Assembly (NCBI RefSeq): GCF_021266465.1
Contig: NZ_CP089848.1
Span: 3,162,001-3,226,000 of the forward strand
DNA length: 64,000 nucleotides
From: Paralcaligenes sp. KSB-10
GTDB lineage: Bacteria > Pseudomonadota > Gammaproteobacteria > Burkholderiales > Burkholderiaceae_B
Direction of reading: 5' to 3'
Shown: positions 8,889 through 17,700 of the stretch, piece by piece
Position numbering within the stretch: the stretch's first letter is position 1
How the letters are laid out: the number at the start of each line of letters is the position of its first letter
Translations under genes and position numbers: made by a program
Notes under the pieces: generated by a model
Told to the model about the DNA's origin: nothing
The model's input: only the letters and a program-made list of their open reading frames with translations
Database searches by the model: none

Positions 8889-9617
8889 TTGTCCAAGTCT
8901 TACACAGCCGTCGTCACCGGCGGCAGCGCCGGCATCGGCGCGGAGATCTGCCGCCAGATGCTCGATGCCGGTTACGACGTCATTTCCCTGGCACGCCGCG
9001 ATGCCGAGATCAGCCATCCCCGGCTGCGTTCGGTCAAGGTCGATTTGCTCGACGCCGCGGCAACCGAGCAGGCCGGCGCCGAAATCGCCCGCGACCACGC
9101 CGTCACGCACGTGATCCACAATGCCGGCGTGATCTGGCCGCATCTGCTGCCCGATGTCACCCTCGACGAATTGCAGGGATTGACCCAGATCCACCTGGGA
9201 TCGGCCATTTCGCTGGTGCAGGCCTGCCTGCCCTCGATGCGCCAGCACCAGTTCGGCCGCATCGTGCTGATGTCCTCGCGCGGCGCGCTGGGCCTGCAGA
9301 CCCGCACAGCCTATTCGGCCACCAAGGCCGGCATGATAGGCATGGCGCGCACTTGGGCGCTGGAACTGGCGCCGCAGGGCATCACGGTCAATGTGGTGGC
9401 GCCCGGCCCTATCCAGACCGATATGTTTTACGATGTGATCCCCGCCGGCAGCGAACGCGAACAGAATATAGCCAAGGGCATACCGGTGCAGCGCCTGGGC
9501 CGGGCCGACGATGTGGCCCGCGCCGTGATGTTTTTCTCGGATCCCGCCAACGGCTTTGTCACCGGCCAGACGCTGTATGTATGCGGAGGCGCCAGCATCG
9601 GCTCGATCACCATCTGA
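8889..9617 (+). CDS. SDR family oxidoreductase (FabG-like)
   Basis: 242 residues. The start is TTG at 8889, because CCGGAG lies 6 nt upstream and 14 nt after the cyclase stop; an in-frame ATG is not available at this place. A classical and intact SDR: VVTGGSAGIG cofactor motif, HNAG, catalytic Ser in LMSSRGAL, and YSATK. It ends with the usual GFVTGQTLYVCGG tail. It probably oxidises or reduces a hydroxyacyl or diol intermediate of the cluster. It contrasts with the neighbouring SDR fold at 6810-8054, which has lost these residues. Confidence 0.9.
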   Translation: MSKSYTAVVTGGSAGIGAEICRQMLDAGYDVISLARRDAEISHPRLRSVKVDLLDAAATEQAGAEIARDHAVTHVIHNAGVIWPHLLPDVTLDELQGLTQIHLGSAISLVQACLPSMRQHQFGRIVLMSSRGALGLQTRTAYSATKAGMIGMARTWALELAPQGITVNVVAPGPIQTDMFYDVIPAGSEREQNIAKGIPVQRLGRADDVARAVMFFSDPANGFVTGQTLYVCGGASIGSITI

Positions 9618-9677
9618 CCATCCGGCGGTTCGGCCCATGGCTGTCCCGCCACCCGCTGTTTTCCTTTAACCAGCCTT

Positions 9678-9706
9678 TTGTTTTAAACATAAACTATTTA
9701 TACTTT
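9678..9706 (+). promoter_or_regulatory. Putative promoter of the solute-binding-protein gene
   Basis: The 185-bp gap before the binding-protein gene has a marked AT-rich stretch. TTGTTT (9678-9683) and TATACT (9699-9704) could form -35/-10 boxes, but with a short 15-bp spacer. No transcription evidence; low confidence. Confidence 0.25.
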
Positions 9707-9802
9707 AAACCCCGTTCGCGCATAACACGATATATTCACGACAAGCCTTCACCAGGCATTCTTTTCAGCAGCCACTCGATGGCACTCAACGGAGACAACA
9801 AT

Positions 9803-10951
9803 ATGTTATTGAAGAAACTCGCTACGGCAGTGATCGTCATCTCGGCACTGGGCGCAACCCCGGTTCTCGCCCAGGTAAAAATCGGCGTCGTTACGTCATC
9901 CACCGGCCCTACCGCCCTGATCGGCATTCCGCAAAAAAATACCGTCGCGCTGCTGCCCAAGAAAATCGGCGACCTGACGATTCAGTACATTTCGCTGGAC
10001 GATGGCAGCGACCCGACTCAAACCGTCACCAATTTCAAGAAGCTGATCACCGAAGAAAAAGTGGATGCCATCATCGGGCCATCAGGTTCGCCCAATGCCA
10101 TGGGCGTGATTCAGTTTGCGGCCGAATCGGGTACGCCCATGCTGGCGCCGGTAGGCACGGCCGCGGTAGTCCTGCCCATGACGCCGCAAAAGAAGTGGGT
10201 CTTCAAGACCACCCAGAACGACGATATTATCGCCAAGGCGCTGGTTGATCAGATGGTCAAGTCTCACGTCAAGACCGCCGGTTTCATCGGCCTGAACGAT
10301 GCCTATGGCGAAAACTGGCTGAAGGTTTTCACGCAGTTGGCCAAGGCGCACAATATCAAGATCGTGGCCACCGAACGCTACCAGCGCTCCGACAGTACCG
10401 TGACGGGCCAGGCGCTGAAGATATTTGCCGCCAAGCCCGACGCGGTTCTAATTGCCGGTACGGGCGCAGCCGCCGTGCTGCCCGAGGTAACCCTGGCCAA
10501 GCAAGGCTATAAAGGTACTTTCTATCAAACCCACGGCGCCGCGTTGCCAGCCTTCCTGAAGCTCGGCGGCAAGGATGTCAACGGCACTATTCTGGCCGCC
10601 AGCCTGATGCTGGTACTGCCGGAGATTTCCGACGCCAATCCGTCCAAGAAAATTGCCGAAAATTACATTGCCGCTTATAAGAAGGTCTATGGGGAGCGTC
10701 CCGCGACCTTTGGCGCGAATGTCTACGATGCGGGAATGCTGCTGGAACGCGCGATTCCAATTGCGGAGAAGTCGGCCAAGCCTGGCACCAAGGAGTTCCG
10801 CAGTGCTTTGCGCGATGCGCTTGAAAAAACGCATGAGTTGGTGGCTACGCAAGGGGTGTACAACATGACGCCTGAAGATCACAGCGGCTTCGATGACCGT
10901 GGGCGTGAGTTGATTACGGTTAAAGACGGGGAATGGCGGTTGCTGAAGTAG
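9803..10951 (+). CDS. Branched-chain-amino-acid-type ABC transporter substrate-binding protein
   Basis: 382 residues. ATG at 9803 with GGAGA upstream; an in-frame extension to 9353 would overlap the SDR gene and is not used. The signal peptide spans residues ~1-23 (hydrophobic core, cleavage after VLAQ or PVLA). The mature part follows the LivK/periplasmic binding type I pattern: KIGVVTSSTGPTALIG, DDGSDPTQTVTNFKKLI, IIGPSGSPNAMGV. Such proteins next to aromatic clusters usually capture an aromatic acid for uptake. No permease or ATPase genes of this transporter are in the window, so the protein is either an orphan or shares a LivHMGF system encoded elsewhere. Confidence 0.93.
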   Translation: MLLKKLATAVIVISALGATPVLAQVKIGVVTSSTGPTALIGIPQKNTVALLPKKIGDLTIQYISLDDGSDPTQTVTNFKKLITEEKVDAIIGPSGSPNAMGVIQFAAESGTPMLAPVGTAAVVLPMTPQKKWVFKTTQNDDIIAKALVDQMVKSHVKTAGFIGLNDAYGENWLKVFTQLAKAHNIKIVATERYQRSDSTVTGQALKIFAAKPDAVLIAGTGAAAVLPEVTLAKQGYKGTFYQTHGAALPAFLKLGGKDVNGTILAASLMLVLPEISDANPSKKIAENYIAAYKKVYGERPATFGANVYDAGMLLERAIPIAEKSAKPGTKEFRSALRDALEKTHELVATQGVYNMTPEDHSGFDDRGRELITVKDGEWRLLK

Positions 10952-11005
10952 TATTCGGCGCTGTGGTCTCGATGGCCACGCGGGCTTGAGCTGTTCTATT
11001 AAAAC

Positions 11006-11230
11006 GCCGCAGGGTGGGTGGTGCTGTACAGTCCGGCACGTCCAGCGGTCGTGGTGCTACGCACCCCGACTGCCCGGGTCTGCCTCGTCCAGGCGGGCGT
11101 CGGGCCAACTCGCAGTGCCTCGCGCGCGAGGCACTGCTCAGACAGGGCCCGCCGAAAGCCCCCGCCTTCCCTTCGTCAGCACCCGGCGCTGGACTACCGC
11201 CGGACTGTACAGCACCACCCACCCTGCGGC
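11006..11230. repeat. Long imperfect palindrome, copy 1 (E1)
   Basis: A perfect 32-bp inverted repeat (11006-11037 against 11199-11230) encloses a 161-bp middle that itself pairs imperfectly and carries a perfect 24-bp palindrome at 11113-11136. The middle is similar to the reverse complement of copy 2 at 11384-11585, including the shared words AGGCGGGCGTCGG, AACTCGC and CTCAGACAG. The short open frames across it are by-products of the palindrome. It lies downstream of the binding-protein gene and may also end transcription. Confidence 0.85.
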
Positions 11231-11383
11231 TTGCGTTGAGGGAATGCATGGAGAGGCATTGGGGTCATGCATCGAGGTATACGTGGCCACCTGATGGAGG
11301 CATGGGCACGTTCACTATTCTTTAGATGCAACCACATGAACTGTGGATGCGAGCGGGTTCATTCCAGGCATGCCATTACGTAA

Positions 11384-11585
11384 GCCGTCTATTGGGGCTT
11401 GGGGGCAGGACCGGCGTAAGGCGTGCGCCGGATTTAGCTCGTCAAGGCGGGGGAAGTCGTCGGGCGCTGTCTGAGTGCCGCCCCGCGTCGCGGGGCGGCG
11501 CGAGTTCGACCGACGCCCGCCTTGACGAGCTAAATCCGGATGAAGCACGCCGTGCCGGACCTGCCCCCAAGCCCCAATAGACGGC
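11384..11585. repeat. Long imperfect palindrome, copy 2 (E2), inverted relative to E1
   Basis: A perfect 26-bp inverted repeat (11384-11409 against 11560-11585), a second perfect 24-bp arm pair (11428-11451 against 11516-11539), and a tip palindrome at 11477-11499 (GCCGCCCCGCG arms around one T). The core is related to E1 in the opposite orientation, while outer arms and tip have different sequence but keep the pairing. Bases 11231-11383 between the two copies show no gene. Confidence 0.85.
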
Positions 11586-11646
11586 GTCTTCAAATACCTA
11601 TCCTCCACCGAATGCCGTAAATACCCCAACCTCCGATCCCAAGCGT

Positions 11647-12504
11647 CTATGCTTTCAAACGCTCGGCATGGAAGGCCATATGGTCCTGGATGAAGGTGGA
11701 AATAAAATAATAGCCATGGTCGTAGCCTTCATGACGGCGCAGGGTTAGGGGCTGCCGGGCCTGCGCGCAGGCGGCCTCGAACACCTCGGGATAAAGCTGT
11801 TCGGCCAGGAAACCGTCCGCCAGACCTTGGTCGATCAGGATTCCGTCTGGAAAGGGACAATCCGCTTCAGCCATGAGCCGCGAGGCATCGTGGCCGGCCC
11901 AGCCGCCTTGGTCGGGCCCCAGATAGGCCGTAAACGCCTTCTCGCCCCACGGGCATTTCGAAGGTGCGGCAATGGGTGCAAACGCCGATACCGAATGAAA
12001 TGTGCCGCGATGGCGCTGCGCCAGCACCAGGGCGCCATGACCGCCCATCGAATGGCCGAAAATACCCACGCGGCCCGCATCGCCCGGCAAGGTGCTGGTG
12101 ACGATGCCGTGCAATTCCTTTGCCACGTAGCTTTCCATGCGGTAATGCGTGTTCCACGGCGCCTGCGTGGCGTCGACATAGAACCCCGCGCCCGTACCCA
12201 AGTCCCAGCTGGCGTCTTCGCCCGCAATGTTGGCTCCGCGCGGGCTGGTGTCGGGCGCCACCAGCATCAGCCCGTGCTCCGCCGCGAAACGCTGGGCATG
12301 GGCCTTGATCATAAAAGTTTCTTCGGTGCAGGTGAGGCCCGCCAGGAAGAACAGCACCGGCACCCGCTGCTGCTCGGCCTGGCCGGGAATGAAGACCGAA
12401 AAGCGCATGGGCAAGCCTATGACGCCCGAGGCATGGCGGTAGAAACGCTGCCGCCCGCCGAAGCATCGATGCTCGCTGACGAGTTCCAGCATATCGTGCG
12501 ACAT
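11647..12504 (-). CDS. fghA: S-formylglutathione hydrolase
   Basis: 285 residues. Esterase-D family: oxyanion-loop region FLAGLTCTEETF, the nucleophile elbow GHSMGGHGA, and the C-terminal GYDHGYYFISTFIQDH with the catalytic His. It hydrolyses S-formylglutathione to formate and glutathione, the second step of glutathione-dependent formaldehyde detoxification. The ATG at 12504 overlaps the stop of the dehydrogenase gene (TGATG arrangement), which marks a translationally coupled two-gene operon and rules out longer starts inside that gene. Confidence 0.95.
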   Translation of the reverse strand: MSHDMLELVSEHRCFGGRQRFYRHASGVIGLPMRFSVFIPGQAEQQRVPVLFFLAGLTCTEETFMIKAHAQRFAAEHGLMLVAPDTSPRGANIAGEDASWDLGTGAGFYVDATQAPWNTHYRMESYVAKELHGIVTSTLPGDAGRVGIFGHSMGGHGALVLAQRHRGTFHSVSAFAPIAAPSKCPWGEKAFTAYLGPDQGGWAGHDASRLMAEADCPFPDGILIDQGLADGFLAEQLYPEVFEAACAQARQPLTLRRHEGYDHGYYFISTFIQDHMAFHAERLKA

Positions 12505-13610
12505 CAGTACATCACCACCGAACGGATCGATTCGCCACGATGCATCAGGTCGAAGCCCTCGTTGATTTTTTCGAGCGGCAGTATATGCGTGATCAAGTCG
12601 TCGATATTGAGCTTGCCTTCCATATACCAATCGACGATCTTGGGCACGTCGGTGCGCCCGCGGGCGCCGCCGAAGGCCGAGCCCTTCCATTGCCGCCCCG
12701 TCACCAGTTGGAACGGACGGGTGGAAATCTCGGCGCCCGCTTCGGCCACGCCGATGATGATGGACTGCCCCCAGCCTTTGTGGCAGCACTCGAGGGCCTG
12801 GCGCATGACCTTGGTATTGCCTATGCATTCAAACGAATAATCGGCGCCGCCGTCGGTCAGTTGAACGATATGGTCGACGACATTGTCGACTTCGGACGGG
12901 TTGATGAAATGAGTCATGCCGAATTGGCGTGCCAGTGCCTCGCGCCGGGGATTCAAATCGACACCGATGATCTTGTCGGCTCCGACCATTTTGGCGCCCT
13001 GGATCACATTCAGGCCTATGCCGCCCAGGCCGAAAACCACCACATTGGCGCCGGCTTCGACTTTGGCCGTGAACACCACCGCGCCCACACCGGTCGTGAC
13101 GCCGCAGCCTATATAGCAAACCTTGTCGAAAGGGGCATCGTCGCGAATTTTCGCCAGGGCAATTTCCGGCACCACAATATGATTGGAGAAGGTGGACGTA
13201 CCCATATAGTGGCTTACGGGCTTGCCGCCCACGGTGAAGCGCGAAGTGCCGTCCGGCATCAGGCCCTTGCCCTGCGTGGCGCGTATGGCCTGGCACAGAT
13301 TGGTTTTACGCGACAGGCAGAACTTGCATTGACGGCACTCCGGCGTATACAGGGGAATGACATGGTCGCCCACCTTGACCGATGTGACCCCGGGGCCGGT
13401 CTCCAGCACCACGCCGGCGCCTTCATGCCCCAGTATGGAGGGGAAAATCCCTTCGGGATCGGCGCCCGACAAGGTGTAGTAATCGGTATGGCAAATTCCC
13501 GTCGCCTTGATTTCGACCAGCACTTCGCCGGCCTTGGGGCCCTCCAGTTCGACATCTTCAATGGTCAGGGGCGCACCCGCTTTCCAGGCAATGGCTGCTA
13601 TCGTTTTCAT
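12504..13610 (-). CDS. frmA: S-(hydroxymethyl)glutathione dehydrogenase (class III alcohol dehydrogenase)
   Basis: 368 residues, the usual length of class III ADH. Catalytic zinc motif [12 protein letters not shown] and GHEGAGVV; structural zinc cysteines in [18 protein letters not shown]-binding [12 protein letters not shown]. It oxidises S-hydroxymethylglutathione to S-formylglutathione with NAD+. The ATG at 13610 is preceded by a GGAGT Shine-Dalgarno; a longer in-frame start at 13694 lies in the promoter zone. It is first in the operon with fghA and divergent from the RayT-like gene. Confidence 0.96.
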   Translation of the reverse strand: MKTIAAIAWKAGAPLTIEDVELEGPKAGEVLVEIKATGICHTDYYTLSGADPEGIFPSILGHEGAGVVLETGPGVTSVKVGDHVIPLYTPECRQCKFCLSRKTNLCQAIRATQGKGLMPDGTSRFTVGGKPVSHYMGTSTFSNHIVVPEIALAKIRDDAPFDKVCYIGCGVTTGVGAVVFTAKVEAGANVVVFGLGGIGLNVIQGAKMVGADKIIGVDLNPRREALARQFGMTHFINPSEVDNVVDHIVQLTDGGADYSFECIGNTKVMRQALECCHKGWGQSIIIGVAEAGAEISTRPFQLVTGRQWKGSAFGGARGRTDVPKIVDWYMEGKLNIDDLITHILPLEKINEGFDLMHRGESIRSVVMY

Positions 13611-13676
13611 GTTGGACTCCTGATGGCTGGTTTGACGCCGTTGCGCCGACGATCGCAACGAGCTCTTCATGGGCAT

Positions 13677-13695
13677 AGTATAAGATGCGCGCATC
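13677..13695 (-). promoter_or_regulatory. Putative frmA promoter with 12-bp palindromic operator
   Basis: On the minus strand a TATACT -10 box (plus 13677-13682) sits directly downstream of a perfect palindrome GATGCGCGCATC (13684-13695), which falls in the spacer. The -35 box is weak. This is a plausible operator for a formaldehyde-responsive or general regulator; none is encoded beside it. Confidence 0.4.
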
Positions 13696-13795
13696 CTTGT
13701 ATAGACATATGGCCGCGCCCGCTTTAACGGCTATTATGCAACACGTTCCTGCGAGTAAAATCGAAACCCTTTGTATCGTCTTCAATCCACCTACC

Positions 13796-14488
13796 ATGGC
13801 CAGACTGCCACGCCTTTACGCTCCGCAAACTCCCCAGCTTGTACAGGCCCGTTTTGCGCAGCCGCTGGCCCGGCAGTCCGATCCCAGCCCGGCCGCGGAG
13901 CTCGATCAGATGCTGGTATGGCTGCATGACAGCGCCCGCGAACATCGTGTCGCCGTGCACGGCTGGTCGCTGATCAACGACCGCATCGCCTTGCTGGCCA
14001 CGCCTCCAGGCCGCGAGAACCTGCCCAAGCTCATCCAGACCCTCGGCCGGCGTTTCGCGGCCCGGTACCGGCACGGCAGGGTGTTCGCCGAGCGTTATCG
14101 CAGCGCCCTGCTCGAGCCGGGCCGGTGGGTATTGCCCGCCCTGATCTGGCTGGAATCCTTGCCGGTGCAACTGGCCTATGTCGAGCAGGCCGAAAGCTGG
14201 CCCTGGTCATCGGCGGCCTATCACGCCGGCATCCAGGCCACGGCCGGCGCGTGGGCCGACGATCACCCCGATTACTGGAACGCCGGTAACACGCCGTTCG
14301 ACCGGCAGGCCCGGTATCGGGAGCGTCTGCGTGCAGGCTTGCCCCTGAGCCAGCGCCAGCAAATCGAACAGGCGCTGTTTGGCCAATGGGCGCTTGGAGA
14401 CCCGGCGTTTCTGCAGCAGCTTGAAGCTCATGCCAGCCGCCGGCTGACTCCCGCACCGCGGGGCAGACCCAGAAAAATCGCGCCCTGA
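13796..14488 (+). CDS. RayT / REP-associated tyrosine transposase-like protein, HUH motif lost
   Basis: 230 residues. It follows the layout of REP-associated Y1 transposases: the early RLPRLYAPQTPQLVQARF segment, a central LIQTLGRRFAARYRHGRVF helix with a candidate catalytic Tyr, RYRSALLE, and the IWLESLPV ... WPWSSAAYH end. Where active members have MPNHVHLL, this protein has INDRIALL, so both HUH histidines are absent. A similar gene stands in front of gltB in Bordetella (from memory), suggesting a vertically kept, domesticated derivative. The ATG at 13796 is chosen because it begins the conserved MARLPRLY; upstream in-frame codons lie in the frmA promoter. Confidence 0.75.
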   Translation: MARLPRLYAPQTPQLVQARFAQPLARQSDPSPAAELDQMLVWLHDSAREHRVAVHGWSLINDRIALLATPPGRENLPKLIQTLGRRFAARYRHGRVFAERYRSALLEPGRWVLPALIWLESLPVQLAYVEQAESWPWSSAAYHAGIQATAGAWADDHPDYWNAGNTPFDRQARYRERLRAGLPLSQRQQIEQALFGQWALGDPAFLQQLEAHASRRLTPAPRGRPRKIAP

Positions 14489-14772
14489 TTCTTTATTTCC
14501 CGATCGGCGCAATCAGGTGCGGCCTCGCGTTCAAGCAAGCGGCAGTGACTGGGCGCAACATGTCCATTTCTCTTGAAACCATCCCATTCGGGAGCCCGGA
14601 TGCGCCTTTTCCCAATGAAACTGATGCGTCCCTTATTTCTAAAACAAAAGATTTAATATATTTTATTTAGGGACGTACCCTATATAAAATTCTTGCCAAG
14701 CGAAGCCGACCGCAGTATCTTTTAGATCTTGCAACGCAACATTTCCAGCGCAGAACTCTGCGGAGTCCCCTT
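14489..14772 (+). promoter_or_regulatory. gltB upstream region
   Basis: This 284-bp gap contains no gene. Its right part (14632-14695) is strikingly AT-rich, with a candidate -10 TATAAA at 14683-14688 and an interrupted palindrome TAGGG-N5-CCCTA just upstream (14668-14682). No clear -35 box. It most likely carries the gltBD promoter and a regulator site. Confidence 0.35.
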
Positions 14773-17700
14773 ATGTCCCAAATTCCGACCCCCTCCGGCT
14801 CTTCTGAAGCCGCTATCGACGCGACGCGTATCGGCCTGCCGCCTGCCCAGGGGCTGTACTCGCCCGAAAACGAGCACGATGCCTGTGGCGTCGGTTTTGT
14901 GGCCCATATCAAGGGGCGCAAAAGCCACTCCATCATTCAGCAAGGCCTGAAGATTCTCGAAAACCTCGACCACCGGGGTGCTGTCGGGGCCGACAAGCTG
15001 ATGGGCGATGGCGCCGGAATCCTGATTCAAATTCCCGATGCCTTGTACCGCCAGGATCTGGCCGCTCAAGGCATCGAACTGCCGCCGCCCGACGAGTACG
15101 GCATGGCCATGGTGTTCCTGCCCAAGGAAATGGCCTCGCGCCTGGCCTGTCAGCAAGAGCTCGAGCGCGCCGTGCGCGACGAAGGCCAGGTGGTCCTGGG
15201 CTGGCGCGATGTGCCCGTCGACACCGAAATGCCCATGTCGCCCGCCGTGCGCGCCTGCGAGCCGGTCATCCGCCAGCTCTTCATCGGCCGCGGCCCCGAC
15301 ATCATGGTGCCCGATGCCCTCGAGCGCAAACTCTACGTCATCCGCAAAACCGCCAGCCATGCCATCCAGCATATGCGGCTGGCGCACGGCCAGGAATACT
15401 TTGTCCCCTCGATCTCGGTGCGCACCGTCGTTTACAAGGGCCTGCTTCTGGCCGACCAGGTCGGCCGCTATTATCGCGACCTGGCCGACACCCGCGCCGT
15501 GTCCGCCCTGGCCATGGTGCACCAGCGTTTCTCGACCAATACCTTCCCGGCCTGGCCGCTGGCCCACCCTTATCGCATGATTGCCCACAACGGCGAAATC
15601 AACACCGTCAAGGGCAACTTCAACTGGCTGCGCGCGCGCGAAGGCGCCATGCATTCGGCGGTGCTGGGCGACGATCTGCCCAAGCTTTATCCGATTGTCT
15701 ATGAAGGCCAATCCGATACGGCAACCTTCGACAATTGCCTGGAGTTGCTCGTGATGTCGGGCTATTCGCTGGCGCACGCCATGATGATGATGATCCCCGA
15801 AGCCTGGGAGCAGCACACCAATATGGATGCGCACCGCCGCGCCTTCTATGAATATCATGCGGCCATGATGGAGCCCTGGGATGGCCCGGCCGCCGTGGCA
15901 TTCACCGACGGCCGCCAGATTGGCGCCACCCTGGACCGCAACGGGCTGCGCCCGGCGCGCTATCTGATCACCGATGACGATATGGTCGTCCTGGCTTCCG
16001 AAGCCGGCACGTTGTCGATTCCCGAGCATCGCATCGTCAAGAAATGGCGCCTGCAGCCGGGCAAGATGTTCCTGATCGACCTGCAGCAAGGCCGCATCAT
16101 CGATGACGCCGAGATCAAGTCGCAGCTCGCCAACAGCCGCCCCTATGGCCAGTGGATCGAACGCCTGCGCCTGAAGCTGGAATCGCTGCCGGCCCAGAAA
16201 ATCGCCGAGGCGCCGGCTCAGGCCGCCTCGCTGCTCGATCGCCAGCAGGCTTTCGGCTGGACCCAGGAAGACTTCAAGTTCATTCTCGAACCCATGGCCC
16301 GCAACGGCGAAGAAGTTACCGGATCCATGGGCAACGATGCGCCATTGGCCGTTTTGTCGAACCGCGCCAAACCGTTCTACAACTATTTCCGCCAGCTGTT
16401 TGCACAGGTGACCAACCCGCCTATCGATCCGATTCGGGAACAAATGGTGATGTCGCTGGTGTCGTTCATTGGGCCCAAACCCAATCTGCTCGACATCAAC
16501 AACGTCAACCCGCCGCTGCGCCTGGAAGTGGCCCAGCCGGTGCTCGACTTTGCCGCCATGGCGCAAATTCGCAATATCGAACACATTACGTCGCACAAGT
16601 TCCGCACGTTCGAACTCGACATCACCTACCCCGCGATCTGGGGCCGCGAAGGCATCGAGGCCTGTATCGCGGGCCTGTGCTCGAACGCCGCCGATGCGGT
16701 GCGCAGCGGCTACAACATCCTGCTGGTGTCCGATCGCAAGATCGACAGCGAACGCGTTGCCATTCCCGCCCTGCTAGCCACCTCGGCCATTCACCAGCAT
16801 TTGATTCGCGCCGGCCTGCGCACCAACACCGGCCTGATCGTGGAAACCGGATCGGCGCGCGAAGTGCATCACTTCGCCTTGCTGGGCGGCTACGGAGCCG
16901 AAGCCATCCACCCTTACCTGGCGCTCGAATCGCTGTCCACGCTGGACAACCCCGAGCAGGCGATCAAATACTATATCAAGGCCATCGACAAGGGGCTCAA
17001 CAAGGTCATGTCCAAAATGGGCATCTCGACCTATATGTCCTATACCGGCGCGCAAATTTTCGAAGCGGTCGGCCTGCAGTCCAAGCTCGTCGATCAATAC
17101 TTTACCGGCACTCCCAGCAACATCCAGGGCATAGGCATTTTTGAAGTCGCCGAGGAAGCCTTGCGCCTGCACAAGGCGGCATTCGGCGACGACCCGGTCT
17201 TGAAAAACGCCCTGGATGAAGGCGGCGATTATGCTTTCCGCATCCGCGGCGAAGAGCATATGTGGACGCCTGATTCGATCGCCAAGCTGCAGCACGCGAC
17301 CAAGGCCAACAACTACAGCACGTATAAAGAGTACGCCCAACTCATCAACGATCAGTCGCGCCGCCACATGACTCTGCGCGGCCTGTTCGAGTTCAAGGTG
17401 GATCCGGCGCGAGCCATTCCCCTGAGCGAGGTCGAGCCGGCCAAGGAAATCGTCAAGCGCTTTGCCTCGGGGGCCATGTCGCTGGGGTCGATCTCGACCG
17501 AGGCGCATACGGTCATGGCCGTGGCCATGAATCGCCTTGGCGGCAAATCGAACACCGGCGAAGGCGGCGAAGACGAACTGCGTTACCGCGACGAAATGCG
17601 CGCCGGCAAGAGCACCATCAAAAAGGGCGATACGCTCGCCTCGCTGCTGGGCTCCGACCGCGTCGAGGCCAATGTGCCGCTGGAGGCCGGCGATTCGCTG

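Noticed and set aside
11006-11585. E1/E2 as integron attC sites or a CRISPR array
   Set aside because: No attC core sites, no integrase, no cas genes, and no short regular direct repeats with spacers. No CRISPR array was seen anywhere in the window.
10986-11629. Several 60-110 codon open frames on both strands between the binding-protein gene and fghA
   Set aside because: They lie across the palindromes E1/E2, mirror each other through the inverted repeats, have no ribosome sites and resemble no protein.
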